NCBI GenBank assembly: GCA_902589825.1
Contig: CACIUL010000006.1
Coordinates: 1 to 64,000, forward strand
Length of the DNA: 64,000 bases
Reading direction: 5' to 3'
DNA from: an uncultured Verrucomicrobiota bacterium
GTDB taxonomy: Bacteria > Verrucomicrobiota > Verrucomicrobiia > Verrucomicrobiales > DEV007
Each line of letters starts with the position of its first letter. Position 1 is the first letter of the stretch. The position numbers and the translations under genes are program-made. Under the pieces are notes generated by a model. That model saw nothing but the letters and a program-made list of their open reading frames with translations, was not told the DNA's origin and did no database searches. Below are positions 26,358 to 35,976 of the stretch, one piece after another.

Positions 26358-28406
26358 ATGCCGGGCAAAACCTCTACCTCAACAAAACGCCGCGCCACCA
26401 AGAAGGTGGTATCCAAAAAAACAAAGCGAGACGCAATCACCGGTAAAAAGGTGAAAGGCAAGTCGCCACGGAAAACAAGAGCGGAACAAAAAACCAGTTC
26501 CGGTTCTGAAAATCACACACCTGAAAGTGTTACCATTAACGGTGTGGTCATTGAGATGGAGCATGTCGCAACACTCAAGGGAATTCTTTCTTTGCCAAAA
26601 CGCCGGCGCGGACGCCCTACCAAGGAAGAGGAACAGTTGCGCAGCAAGATTCTCGCAGAACACGGCATCACCGGGGATCCGCGGATCAAGCGCCCACGCG
26701 GACGCCCCAGGAAAAATGCTCCTAGCTCGATCTTTACCGAAGGTCATTCCCAGCACGACGGACAGGATCAGGCAGGAGCAAAAAGCAGCTCGCTGCATAT
26801 CGACTCACCCAGGATACAGGAAAAGATACGTGAGCTCATTAAGCTGGCCAAGGAACAGGACTACCTGACATACGATGACGTCAATGAAGCTCTTCCCGCT
26901 TCTGCATCCGAGAGCACCTTGCTTGAAGATGTCATTTCAAGGCTGCAGAACATGGAGTTTGATATCATCGATGCTTCACAGGTCGATAAGGTTGGTGAGA
27001 TCAGAAAACAGAAGCAGCAAAACGATGAAGAACCCCAGAAAGCTGGGACAAAGCTGGATATCCTCGATGATCCCGTCAGGATGTATTTAAAGCAAATGGG
27101 GCAAGTTCCGCTTCTTACCCGCGAAGAGGAAGTAGAGATCTCAAAACGCATTGAGACCGCTGAAAAAAACGCCCACAAGCTGCTCCACCGGTTCGGCTTT
27201 GCCAGTGAACTCTATCTCAATATCGCCGACCGCCTCATTGAGGGCAATGAACGTTTCGATCGGGTTATTTCCGACAAGGAAATCACTAGCAGGGAACGCT
27301 ACATCAAGGGACTGAAGCGCCTTGTGAAAAATGTTTCAGACACCAAGGATGAGGCTGACACCACATACAGGAAGCTTCAAAAACCAAAGGTCCGTTCAAG
27401 GAAAAAACTAGAGGAATCATTCAACTCTCTGGTCGCAAAGCTGGCCAAGTCATACAGGAGATTCCATTACAAGGAAAAAGTCCTCGACGAGTTTTTGGAC
27501 AAGGTCACCGACTACCATTCGAATTTTATTCGCCTTGAGCGCAAGGCAAATAAATCAAATGCCGCAAGCAATGCCCAGGAGCAATTTACTGAGTATTGCC
27601 TGAGCGCATGGCACACCCCTGATGAGCATAAGGTAAACATTAAGGAGTTGCGCAAATGGGTTAAAGCAGCGGTGCGTGCCAAGTCGGAAATGGTTGAAGC
27701 AAACCTTCGGCTTGTTATTTCAATAGCAAAGAAATACACCAACCGCGGACTGTCCTTCCTCGACCTTATCCAAGAGGGAAATATGGGATTGATGAAGGCG
27801 GTGGAAAAATTTGAATACCAGCGGGGCTACAAGTTCTCCACCTATGCCACCTGGTGGATCCGACAGGCCATTACCCGTTCAATTGCTGACCAGGCCAGGA
27901 CAATCCGGATTCCTGTTCACATGATTGAAACCATCAATAAATTGATGCGGGTTCAAAAACAGCTCGTCCAGGAATATGGTCGTGAACCTTCTGAAGATGA
28001 GATCGCAGAAGAAATCCATCTCCCTGTGCAACGCGTTCGCGCCGTGCTGAAAATGGCCCAGCAGCCCATTTCGCTTCAAGCCCCTGTAGGTGAAGCCGAT
28101 GACACAAGTTTTGGCGACTTTATTGAGGACATGAAGGCCGAGAACCCCATGGAGCAGACAGGGTTCACCTTATTGCGATCCAAGATCAAGGACGTGCTTG
28201 ATACACTTACAGAAAGAGAAAGGGCGGTTTTAGAGCAACGTTTTGGACTCCTCGACGGTTATACTCGCACTCTTGAAGAAGTTGGACAGCAATTCGAAGT
28301 TACCAGAGAACGCATCCGACAGATAGAAGCCAAGGCTCTGCGTAAGATGCGCCACCCAACACGGTTGCGCAAGCTTGAGGGCTTCATCGAGATGTCCTAC
28401 GCCTAA
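26358..28406 (+). CDS. rpoD: Primary RNA polymerase sigma factor (sigma-70) with N-terminal AT-hooks
   Basis: From the ATG at 26358 the protein has 682 residues; an ATG at 26286, inside dnaG, would add 24. A Lys/Arg-rich tail holds two AT-hook-like motifs, RRRGRPTK (26601-26624) and RPRGRPRK (26691-26714). Region 1.1 comes next ([20 protein letters not shown]), then 1.2 ([20 protein letters not shown]), region 2 ([26 protein letters not shown]) and region 4 with its HTH ([20 protein letters not shown]). It directs polymerase to housekeeping promoters of the kind seen before rplI and rplM. The basic AT-hook tail is not part of the textbook protein. Confidence 0.96.
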   Translation: MPGKTSTSTKRRATKKVVSKKTKRDAITGKKVKGKSPRKTRAEQKTSSGSENHTPESVTINGVVIEMEHVATLKGILSLPKRRRGRPTKEEEQLRSKILAEHGITGDPRIKRPRGRPRKNAPSSIFTEGHSQHDGQDQAGAKSSSLHIDSPRIQEKIRELIKLAKEQDYLTYDDVNEALPASASESTLLEDVISRLQNMEFDIIDASQVDKVGEIRKQKQQNDEEPQKAGTKLDILDDPVRMYLKQMGQVPLLTREEEVEISKRIETAEKNAHKLLHRFGFASELYLNIADRLIEGNERFDRVISDKEITSRERYIKGLKRLVKNVSDTKDEADTTYRKLQKPKVRSRKKLEESFNSLVAKLAKSYRRFHYKEKVLDEFLDKVTDYHSNFIRLERKANKSNAASNAQEQFTEYCLSAWHTPDEHKVNIKELRKWVKAAVRAKSEMVEANLRLVISIAKKYTNRGLSFLDLIQEGNMGLMKAVEKFEYQRGYKFSTYATWWIRQAITRSIADQARTIRIPVHMIETINKLMRVQKQLVQEYGREPSEDEIAEEIHLPVQRVRAVLKMAQQPISLQAPVGEADDTSFGDFIEDMKAENPMEQTGFTLLRSKIKDVLDTLTERERAVLEQRFGLLDGYTRTLEEVGQQFEVTRERIRQIEAKALRKMRHPTRLRKLEGFIEMSYA

Positions 28407-28416
28407 GGACCACAAG

Positions 28417-28482
28417 GGATTACCGGCTGCCGCAAACTCGAAGCGCTAAACAACCAAAGAAGATTACCTCGCCGGGTAATCC
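28417..28482. terminator. Long-looped inverted repeat between rpoD and the nucleoside transporter (weak)
   Basis: GGATTACC (28417-28424) pairs with GGTAATCC (28475-28482), with GGC/GCC continuing inward past a bulged G. It occupies the 75-bp convergent gap, where a two-way terminator is expected. The loop is long and no T-run is present. Confidence 0.25.
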
Positions 28483-29834
28483 TATGGCATCGAAGCTGCG
28501 TAGAACATTCCCGCGACCGAGGCTGAAAGCAGGCTCGCCAGGCTTCCTCCTATGAGGGCCTTAATACCCAGGCTGGCAATATCAGATTTCCTCTCAGGAG
28601 CCAGCCCGCCAATACCACCAATCTGGATGCCAATCGATGCAAAATTGGCAAAGCCGCACAGGGCAAATGTTGAAAGAAATACTGATCGGCCGGTTAGTTC
28701 CCCCATCGCCTTTAATTCGCCAAGGCTGGCAAACGCTACAAATTCATTAGCGATAACCTTTACTCCGATAAGTTGACCCACCCTAAGCACCTCGTCGGAT
28801 CCAACACCAATAAGCCAGGCCAGGGGAGCGAAAACAAACCCGCAAACCGCCTCAAGGGAAAGGGAATCAAAACGCCCTGCGCTCCATTTTTCCACAAGCC
28901 CGTTGATGTTACCGGCTTCTCCCGGCAGAGGCACCACGCCAAGCCATGAACCAAGCATAAAGTTTACCATTGCGATGATGGCAATAAAGGCAATGAGCAT
29001 CGCTGCAACATTCAGGGCCAGCTTTAGCCCCTCAGTCGTGCCATTGGCAACGGCATCGATTGCATTGGTCCCAATTCTCTCCCGGTCCACATTCAGGTCC
29101 CGACTGACCTCACCGGTCTCAGGAACAAGCATCTTGGCAATCAGAAGCGCCGCGGGCGCATTCATCAAGGATGCACAAATCAACACTTTCCCGAAACGCT
29201 GCATTTCCTGATCATCCCCACCCCCGAGAAACATCACATAGGCACCAAACACCGATCCGGCGATTGTCGCCATGCCCCCAACCATCAGGGCCGTCAGCTC
29301 AGAGCGCGTCATCCTGGACACATACGGCTTGATGATCAATGGGGCCTCAGTCTGACCGACAAATACATTTGCCGCGGCAGCAAGGCTTTCAGCGCCGGAA
29401 AGCCTCATTAAACGACTCATGATCACCGCCAAAAACTTCACAGTCCACTGCAGAACTCCCATGTAATAGAGAAGTGAGGTAAGCGCAGAGAAAAAGATAA
29501 TCATCGGGAGAGCATGGAAAGCGAACACGAAACTGCGCTGAACACCAAGATCCCCGGCAATCGATTCCGGCCGGCCAAGGAATCCGAAAACAAAATCCGA
29601 CCCGTCCATCGCGAAGCCAAAAAGGGCCAGAAAGAAACTGGAGACGCCCTCAAAAACCCAGGCAACTCCCGGCACATTGCCGAGCAGAAGGGCCGCTATC
29701 ACAAACTGCAGCAGCAACCCGCCGGAGACAACTCGCCAGTTGATTTGCTTTCGTTGAGCACTAAGGCAGTAGGCAATACCGAGTAAGCCTGCCACTCCCA
29801 CCATTCCACGCAACACGTAGCCCGTAACTTCCAT
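28482..29834 (-). CDS. Concentrative nucleoside transporter (CNT/NupC family)
   Basis: The 450-residue membrane protein has about ten hydrophobic segments. CNT marks are VFGFLG, FFSALTSLLYYMGVLQ, the GQTEAPLIIKPY motif (about residue 170), MVGGMATIAGSVFGAYV and CGFANFASIGIQIGG near the end. It imports nucleosides with sodium or protons. The N-terminal extension (PESIAGDLG region) is typical of bacterial and animal forms of about 400-450 residues. It is convergent with rpoD. Confidence 0.93.
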   Translation of the reverse strand: MEVTGYVLRGMVGVAGLLGIAYCLSAQRKQINWRVVSGGLLLQFVIAALLLGNVPGVAWVFEGVSSFFLALFGFAMDGSDFVFGFLGRPESIAGDLGVQRSFVFAFHALPMIIFFSALTSLLYYMGVLQWTVKFLAVIMSRLMRLSGAESLAAAANVFVGQTEAPLIIKPYVSRMTRSELTALMVGGMATIAGSVFGAYVMFLGGGDDQEMQRFGKVLICASLMNAPAALLIAKMLVPETGEVSRDLNVDRERIGTNAIDAVANGTTEGLKLALNVAAMLIAFIAIIAMVNFMLGSWLGVVPLPGEAGNINGLVEKWSAGRFDSLSLEAVCGFVFAPLAWLIGVGSDEVLRVGQLIGVKVIANEFVAFASLGELKAMGELTGRSVFLSTFALCGFANFASIGIQIGGIGGLAPERKSDIASLGIKALIGGSLASLLSASVAGMFYAASMP

Positions 29835-29886
29835 CTCAAAAAAATCTACCTTGCCGAACCTGAGCGGTCAAATGCACTTCTGCCTG

Positions 29887-31596
29887 CTAGGGAATCAACC
29901 CGTCAAGGATCTCGCCGCCGGTACGCAATAGTGTGCCCGGAAGTTCCCCCACCCCCTCGACGATTCCTTGCAACACCTTGCGCATAGCTGTTTCAACACC
30001 CAGTTCCTCAGCCGCCCTCATCAGGTTTTCCTTCCCGATAAGGCCTCCTTCTGCCTGTTCCGAGCCCTTTGTGAGAACAGTCATCAAGTCAATGCCCTGA
30101 TCGCGTGCCCTGTCGGCCAGCAATCCAATGGCACGCAGTCCCTTTTCACCCACTCCGGCCAATTCTGCCCATAAGGCAAGGCCGCCCTTGCTGAAAAACT
30201 GATTTCGTATATCAGCAGTAAACGGATCGGCCGCTGAAGGATCAATGCGGCAAATCGCCCAACGGAATCCCTCTGGAGGCTTCTCTGCAGTCACCCCTGA
30301 CTGGGCAAAGACCGTCTCGAAGGCTTTATCACGATCATGGCAGAAGACTTCCTCAATGACTGTTTTTTTGATCAGCGGCAACCACTTGATCACGTCAGGA
30401 TTGATTCCAAGCATGTATATCCCGGAAGGATCCCCTTCTTGGCTCAAGACCGCCCTTCCCTTAAGGCAAGCTGTCCCCGAGGAAAGAAGAAACACATCCT
30501 CAAGTATTGTTTTCGAGCCTTCGTGCACAAAATCAACCTTGAAATCATTAAAGGAAAGGCGCCTGAAGCGACTCGATCCCAGCATCTCATCAAGCCTCTC
30601 CAGGATCGGCATCGCCTCAAAGATTCCGTCCAGCAACCTTGCCTGCCCCGACCATCGAAGAGTATCCGGGTTGGCAGCAGACATCTTCCCTGTAATATCC
30701 ACATCCACCTCAACCATACCCTTCAATCTCTTGATCCAGTCCTCGGGTAAAATTTCACTGGCAGGTACGTTTCTGAATCGTGCATCCAAGTCCAATTCCG
30801 GGGAATTGCCGCTATCAAGCTTTACTTCACCATTCAGGCTCAGTCGCGCATTATCAAAAAGACTCAAGGAAGCCCGGTCAATAAGGATGCTCCCGTTACC
30901 TGCCCGGATCTCGGCACCCTGCAATTCAAGGGCAGGCATCTCCGGACTGCTGATGCGCCCTTGCTGGGCAACGACACGGTGAACCCCTGGAATCACCGTG
31001 GGCTTGATTTCAAGCCTTGTCCCCCTCCCGGAAACGCTCATCTGGTCAAGGCGCCAGTCAAAGTTCATCTCTGCAACCCCTGCCCTCTTCACGACAACCT
31101 GCTTGGGTAAAAACGAACTCAACCACCCCGCCTCGCTACCGGAGTCACCACCTCCCCCTGGATCCTGGCCTTTGTGTTTTCGCGGCTTGTCTCCACGAAC
31201 CGGGTCAATCAAGACATCTAGCCTGTCGACATCAACATCTGTAATTTCCCAGACCCTGTCCCAGACCGCGCCAAAATTCACCCTGGCGCGGACACCATCC
31301 GCCCTTGCTCTCGAAAAAAATGCTCCCGACCGGCCCTTGGCGTTATATCCGTCAGTGTAAGCAGCCATCCCTGTCCACTGGAAGCTGGTAAACTCACCGT
31401 CAGCCTTGAAGACTTGAGACACCTCATCGCCGACAACAGTGCGAAACTTGTCACTGTGAAGATAGGCACGCAGGGCCAGCAATACCAAAAATCCGCCGAC
31501 CACAACAAGCACGAACAATGTAACAACTGCTGCCAGCAAACGCCGGGCAAGCCTTCTTTTTGCCGTCTTTGGTTTTCTTTTTCGCCGAGGAGCCAT
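29887..31596 (-). CDS. AsmA/TamB-like membrane-anchored protein
   Basis: The 569-residue protein has a very basic N-terminus (MAPRRKRKPKTAKRRLARR) and one membrane segment (LLAAVVTLFVLVVVGGFLVL). A long beta-rich periplasmic part follows (GRGTRLEIKPTVIPGVHRVV, ALELQGAEIRAGNGSILID, SLNGEVKLDSGN). This layout matches AsmA-like proteins, which help move lipids to or maintain the outer membrane. Strand 52 bp upstream of the nucleoside transporter, same direction. The family call rests on layout and repeat texture, not on a signature motif. Confidence 0.6.
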   Translation of the reverse strand: MAPRRKRKPKTAKRRLARRLLAAVVTLFVLVVVGGFLVLLALRAYLHSDKFRTVVGDEVSQVFKADGEFTSFQWTGMAAYTDGYNAKGRSGAFFSRARADGVRARVNFGAVWDRVWEITDVDVDRLDVLIDPVRGDKPRKHKGQDPGGGGDSGSEAGWLSSFLPKQVVVKRAGVAEMNFDWRLDQMSVSGRGTRLEIKPTVIPGVHRVVAQQGRISSPEMPALELQGAEIRAGNGSILIDRASLSLFDNARLSLNGEVKLDSGNSPELDLDARFRNVPASEILPEDWIKRLKGMVEVDVDITGKMSAANPDTLRWSGQARLLDGIFEAMPILERLDEMLGSSRFRRLSFNDFKVDFVHEGSKTILEDVFLLSSGTACLKGRAVLSQEGDPSGIYMLGINPDVIKWLPLIKKTVIEEVFCHDRDKAFETVFAQSGVTAEKPPEGFRWAICRIDPSAADPFTADIRNQFFSKGGLALWAELAGVGEKGLRAIGLLADRARDQGIDLMTVLTKGSEQAEGGLIGKENLMRAAEELGVETAMRKVLQGIVEGVGELPGTLLRTGGEILDGLIP

Positions 31597-31685
31597 TACA
31601 AAAATACATATGGATGAATCGCTCTGCTCTCACCCGTCCATTAAAATACCGCCACTTCGGTTCCTTTCGACTCTTTTTTCCGCCG

Positions 31686-31715
31686 TTGCCTAGGACTGTT
31701 TTGGGGGTTTATTAT
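31686..31715 (+). promoter_or_regulatory. Possible sigma-70 promoter for the ABC transporter operon
   Basis: TTGCCT (31686-31691), an 18-bp spacer, and TATTAT (31710-31715, five of six consensus bases) lie 27 bp upstream of the GTG start at 31742. Confidence 0.4.
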
Positions 31716-31741
31716 GGTGAATTGCAAGAAACACCGCCCAC

Positions 31742-33451
31742 GTGCTCAGCCTAGATAAAATCTGCTATACCATTGACAAGGGAGATGAGGAAATCACTCT
31801 CATCAAGGACGCCAGCATCCAGGTCAATCAGGGACACTTCATGGCAATAGTTGGCCCTTCCGGTTGCGGAAAGACCACCCTTTTGAGGATCATAGCCGGG
31901 CTGAACGAGGAAAGCAGCGGCGCCATATACTGGAAAGGCAGAAATCTTGCTGAAGATGAAGACCTGTCTCCATCTGAAATCGGGTATGTCCCTCAATTCA
32001 GTATCGCCTTTGACGAACTGAGCGTTGAGGAAAGCATTGAAAGCGCAATCCGCCTGCGGGTAAGGACCAGATCATTGCAGGAGGTGGATTCCATACTCGA
32101 CAATGTGATCGCCAAGGTCGGGCTTGAAGAATTAAGGGATCGGCGGGTGGAGGTTCTTTCCGGCGGGCAGAAGCGCAGACTGGGTCTTGCACTTGAGCTT
32201 GCCAGCAACCCGGTGCTCCTGCTTTGCGACGAGGTGACAAGCGGGCTTGATCCAAAATCAGAGCAGGAAATTGTCCAATTGATGCACCAGCTTTCCCAAG
32301 AACAGGATCGCATTGTCGTCAACGTGACACATAGCCTGAGCAACCTTGAGCTATACGACTCGGTTTTGGTTCTTTTTGAAGGACGGGTCGTTTATCATGG
32401 CCCTCCGGATTCCCTCACGCACTACTTCAGTACCGACAGTGCTGAGAACATCTATCCTTCGCTCGCGCAGCAAACCCCTGCACAATGGCACGACTCATGG
32501 GAGAAACACAGCGCATCATATTATAAGAAGCAGGATGCTGCGGAAATCACCGGTTCCACACCCGGGGATTCAGCCCACCATGCAACACCAATACCCGGGC
32601 GACTGGTACAACTGCATACCTTGCTGGGAAGGCGCTGGAAGATCTTCTTTCGCGACCGCACGCAAATCCTTCTGCACTTGGCCATGCTCTTTGGATTTCC
32701 GCTTCTCGTCGTTATTTTCGGGCTTGATGGGATCCCCCAACCCATGCATGGGACGGGCATCGGATCCGGCAACCTGATAGAAAAAATCGAGACCGAGATT
32801 AAGGTCGAAAAAAACAAGCTTGAAATTGGCGGACTTTTATCCGGCTTGGTCATGTTTCAGGTGATCCTGCTCACCCTGATGGGGTCAAATAACTCGGCCC
32901 GGGAAATAGCAGGTGAAAGACTGCTGTTTGAAAAGGAGAAATTCGCAGGGCTTCATGTATCCAGCTACATAGCCAGCAAGGTCTTATTCCTGTTAATCCT
33001 CGTTGCCATCCAATCCATCTGGATGGGCGTTTTTGTCGAGTTTCTCATCCCCTCCCTTCCTGGAGAACTTTTATCCAGGCTAATCACCCTGATACTTGTC
33101 AACGCCGCGATGACTTCCATCTGCCTGGGGATCTCCGGCATGATGCGCACCCCGGAGCAGTCATCCCTTTTGAGCATCTACCTTGTGGGCTTTCAATTGC
33201 CTCTTTCCGGTGCCGTGCTCGCTCTTCCGCATTGGCTGGAGCCCTTCACCCGAACCTTTATTTCAGCCTACTGGGGCTGGTCCGGCAACCTTGACCTCAT
33301 GAAGGATCCAAAATTCAGCCAGGCAATCGACAAGGTGACCGAAAAGACATCTATTATCGAGACAGGTTTTTGCCTTACCGTTCTGGCACTGCACATCACT
33401 GCAGGCATTGCCGCTGCATACATTGGTGCCAAGCGACATAGATGGGACTAA
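31742..33451 (+). CDS. ABC transporter, ATPase fused to ABC-2 membrane domain (ABCG-like half transporter)
   Basis: The 569-residue protein starts at a GTG. The N-terminal ATPase has Walker A GPSGCGKTT (about residue 40), signature LSGGQKRRLGLALE and Walker B LLLCDEVTSGLDP. The C-terminal half has about six membrane segments of the ABC-2 type (MFGFPLLVVIFGLDG, GSNNSAREIAGERLLFEKEK). The GSNNSAREI...E+..F.+E+ sequence between segments is characteristic of ABCG-like proteins. It works as a dimer, probably an exporter. Two envelope genes follow on the same strand, at 33542 and 33979. Confidence 0.9.
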   Translation: MLSLDKICYTIDKGDEEITLIKDASIQVNQGHFMAIVGPSGCGKTTLLRIIAGLNEESSGAIYWKGRNLAEDEDLSPSEIGYVPQFSIAFDELSVEESIESAIRLRVRTRSLQEVDSILDNVIAKVGLEELRDRRVEVLSGGQKRRLGLALELASNPVLLLCDEVTSGLDPKSEQEIVQLMHQLSQEQDRIVVNVTHSLSNLELYDSVLVLFEGRVVYHGPPDSLTHYFSTDSAENIYPSLAQQTPAQWHDSWEKHSASYYKKQDAAEITGSTPGDSAHHATPIPGRLVQLHTLLGRRWKIFFRDRTQILLHLAMLFGFPLLVVIFGLDGIPQPMHGTGIGSGNLIEKIETEIKVEKNKLEIGGLLSGLVMFQVILLTLMGSNNSAREIAGERLLFEKEKFAGLHVSSYIASKVLFLLILVAIQSIWMGVFVEFLIPSLPGELLSRLITLILVNAAMTSICLGISGMMRTPEQSSLLSIYLVGFQLPLSGAVLALPHWLEPFTRTFISAYWGWSGNLDLMKDPKFSQAIDKVTEKTSIIETGFCLTVLALHITAGIAAAYIGAKRHRWD

Positions 33452-33541
33452 TAAAGAAGGAATCTGCCGGGAAGAGACATATTCTGATACACGTTTTGCA
33501 ATTAATCAGAACTCACGTAAAATAAACTAACTGTAGATTTT

Positions 33542-33958
33542 ATGGCTCGCCGAGCAAGACAGGGGCTCAGCCCCATCCAGATCACATGCATTGCCGTTGG
33601 ACTTGTTGGCGTCGGATTGGTAGCCGTCCTCACTTTCAGCTCAAGCTTTTTCAGTCCTGACAATTCCCTCCGATCCGTCAGTGAACTCAACATTGGCAAC
33701 TATATCACCAGCGGCAACAGCATGGGGGGGACGGTCTGGCGGGTAACCGGCACCATTGATGAAAAGCTCAGGTGGACACGGGACCGGGGGCAAGTGGTCT
33801 CCGTCTACATTGAGCAAGGATCGACCAAGGAGAGTCTCCCCATTGTGGTTCCTGAGAAATTCAAGGACATTAGCATCAACGTCGGGGACAGGTTTACCTT
33901 CAAGGTTGAAGTTGCCGAAAAACAATTCCTTGTCGCCCGCGAACTTGTTCGCTCTTAA
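33542..33958 (+). CDS. Membrane-anchored small protein with probable OB-fold (CcmE-like layout)
   Basis: The 138-residue protein has one membrane segment (ITCIAVGLVGVGLVAVLTF) near the start. A beta-rich domain follows, with SGGTVWRVTGTIDEKLRW-like strands and a regular G-D-x-F-x-F-x-V ending (NVGDRFTFKVEVAEKQFLVA). This resembles the OB-fold layout of CcmE and related envelope proteins. The heme-binding His of CcmE is not seen, so heme delivery is not claimed. It is 91 bp after the ABC gene and 21 bp before the next gene. Confidence 0.6.
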   Translation: MARRARQGLSPIQITCIAVGLVGVGLVAVLTFSSSFFSPDNSLRSVSELNIGNYITSGNSMGGTVWRVTGTIDEKLRWTRDRGQVVSVYIEQGSTKESLPIVVPEKFKDISINVGDRFTFKVEVAEKQFLVARELVRS

Positions 33959-33978
33959 ATACATTATCAAAGCCTCCA

Positions 33979-35952
33979 ATGATCCAGAAACATTACATCC
34001 TGCTGACCGCTTTCACGCTGTGCGCACTTTTATTGGAATGCCCGGCACAGGTCCTCACCGGACCTGATGCTGCAGGCGGAGCAACCAGTACCACTACCAC
34101 CAAGCCCGGCAGCACCACAGTCGTCAATCGTCAACCCGCGCAGAAAAGCAAACCCTTCCTCGGAACGGATGTGCCGGTTTTCAACCCGGGAACTGAAATC
34201 TTCAGCTGGGACGGCCAGAACTGGAATGTGACAAACAACCGCCTGATGCGCGCGCGTTTTGAAAAATACCTGAACACGCTGGCAGACGATGCCAATGAAG
34301 ATGAGGAATACCGCAAACTCATAAGGGAAATTCTCGATCAGCTCTCTCCGCACAGGGCAAGTGGCCGCCCCCTGCAGGATGCAGTCGCCCTGTTGCCGCG
34401 CGCGTCGCGCTACCGGATCGACGCAAACCTCTGTGACTCACTCTCTCAGGCCATACTGGCCGTTTATCATGGACAGAAAAACGCAGCCGCACTGACCGCA
34501 ACCAATGCAGCGCTTGAACGCGAGAAAAAGGGCCTGCACTGGAATGTTGAGGTTGCCACTTCTGAAAACCTTATAGAGGAAGCTGAGAGGAAAAGAGGGG
34601 GACCTAGAGGACAGGGACAAAACGGCGGTAACCAGAGCACAGGCAAAGCTGTTTCCAATACCGGTCGGGTTGCCGGCTATTTTCAGAGATTGGCCGAAAT
34701 TGAAGCGATGAAGGTTGCCAACAAGGCCAAGATCGGCATCTCAGAAATTCAGGCAAAAGTCGAATACCAGGCATTAATACTTCAGTTTGCCGTGCAAAGG
34801 AGATGGGAACACGTGATCATTGCCTCGCGTATATACAGGCGCCTTTTCCGGGACGGTGACGGCGTTATCGAGATCAAGGAGGGTTCTGATGCGGATAAAA
34901 TGCTGGCCAAGGGACTCGGAGTCAGCCCCACTGTCACTTCCCTCGACATGTTTGCCAATGAGGTCATTCGCGATGTGGACGAAGGAGTCCGTGCCTTTGA
35001 GTTCCTGGTCGAGAAGGACGAACTGGAAAGCGCGTCAAAACGCCTGGCCGAGGCATTCTTCCTGGGTGAATACCTGCCGAGAATTCGCACCCTTGCCCGG
35101 GAATCGAAACAAAAGGTGCAGCGCTTCGTGCAAGACGCAGATGCCCTGCTCAGCGCCATGGAGGTCCGGGACTACAAGACAGCAGATGACATTGTCGAGA
35201 GAATGCGCAACGGAGCAAAGGACTTTAACTACTCCAAGGCCAAGGCAGGCATTGAGTTCTACACCAACATGAGCAACTCCAGTCTTGCTCAGGCCAAAAT
35301 CGCCGCTCAAAAGAATGACATGGATGAATACAGCAGGCAGATGCAGATGGCGATTGAAGCCTGGCCGCTGAACCCCCAGATCAAGGAGCAGAATGAATTG
35401 TTTGCTTCCGTCGCGGATGTGCAGGTAACCACACTCAACCAGCTGGACACCCTGCTTTCACAGAACAATCACAGGGAAATCATGAAGCAGCAGGGCCGCT
35501 TCATCGCGGCCGTCCAAAGTGATCCACAGCGAAAGGAACAACTCGAGCGGGTGCTCAGTGGTGCCATGGAACTGCAGTTCACCCTGGCAAAAATTGAAGG
35601 CCTCGCTGAAAAAAATGACCCATGGGGCGCCTGGGAAATGGCAAAGGAGGCTAACTCGCGCTCAGCTGATGACATTGAACTTAACCAGTTGCTTACCTCG
35701 TTGACCCTCAAGGTAACCGACTTCGTGAAGATTCTGGATAAAGCCAAGACCCTTGAGGACAGTGGACATTCCGGGATGGGGCTGACTTATTACCTGAAAG
35801 CAAAACGCATCTATCCGAACAGTAATTTTGCTGAGGCAGGAATAAACCGGCTACTGGATGAGGTGCTTCCCAGCTCTGAAAGCCTTGCCACAACTGAATC
35901 CACCCCAGAGCAACAACAGGAGACCGGCCCTGCCCCGTTAAAATTCGACTAA
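33979..35952 (+). CDS. Large secreted alpha-helical protein, unknown function
   Basis: The 657-residue protein has a signal peptide (ILLTAFTLCALLLECPAQ) and a Thr/Ser-rich linker. A domain around residues 60-180 (FSWDGQNWNVTNNRLMRARF) precedes a long helical region. The C-terminal 250 residues look like degenerate TPR helices (SLAQAKIAAQKNDMDEYSRQ and GMGLTYYLKAKRIYPNS). No family is recognised. Its place behind an ABCG-like transporter and a small envelope protein suggests a periplasmic partner of export or cell-surface assembly (inference). Confidence 0.7.
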   Translation: MIQKHYILLTAFTLCALLLECPAQVLTGPDAAGGATSTTTTKPGSTTVVNRQPAQKSKPFLGTDVPVFNPGTEIFSWDGQNWNVTNNRLMRARFEKYLNTLADDANEDEEYRKLIREILDQLSPHRASGRPLQDAVALLPRASRYRIDANLCDSLSQAILAVYHGQKNAAALTATNAALEREKKGLHWNVEVATSENLIEEAERKRGGPRGQGQNGGNQSTGKAVSNTGRVAGYFQRLAEIEAMKVANKAKIGISEIQAKVEYQALILQFAVQRRWEHVIIASRIYRRLFRDGDGVIEIKEGSDADKMLAKGLGVSPTVTSLDMFANEVIRDVDEGVRAFEFLVEKDELESASKRLAEAFFLGEYLPRIRTLARESKQKVQRFVQDADALLSAMEVRDYKTADDIVERMRNGAKDFNYSKAKAGIEFYTNMSNSSLAQAKIAAQKNDMDEYSRQMQMAIEAWPLNPQIKEQNELFASVADVQVTTLNQLDTLLSQNNHREIMKQQGRFIAAVQSDPQRKEQLERVLSGAMELQFTLAKIEGLAEKNDPWGAWEMAKEANSRSADDIELNQLLTSLTLKVTDFVKILDKAKTLEDSGHSGMGLTYYLKAKRIYPNSNFAEAGINRLLDEVLPSSESLATTESTPEQQQETGPAPLKFD

Positions 35953-35976
35953 GGCATTCATGCCGGTGGCATGACT

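Noticed and set aside
30245-30982. A 245-codon plus-strand reading frame
   Set aside because: It is antisense to the AsmA-like gene and is rich in Ser and Arg as expected of a shadow frame.
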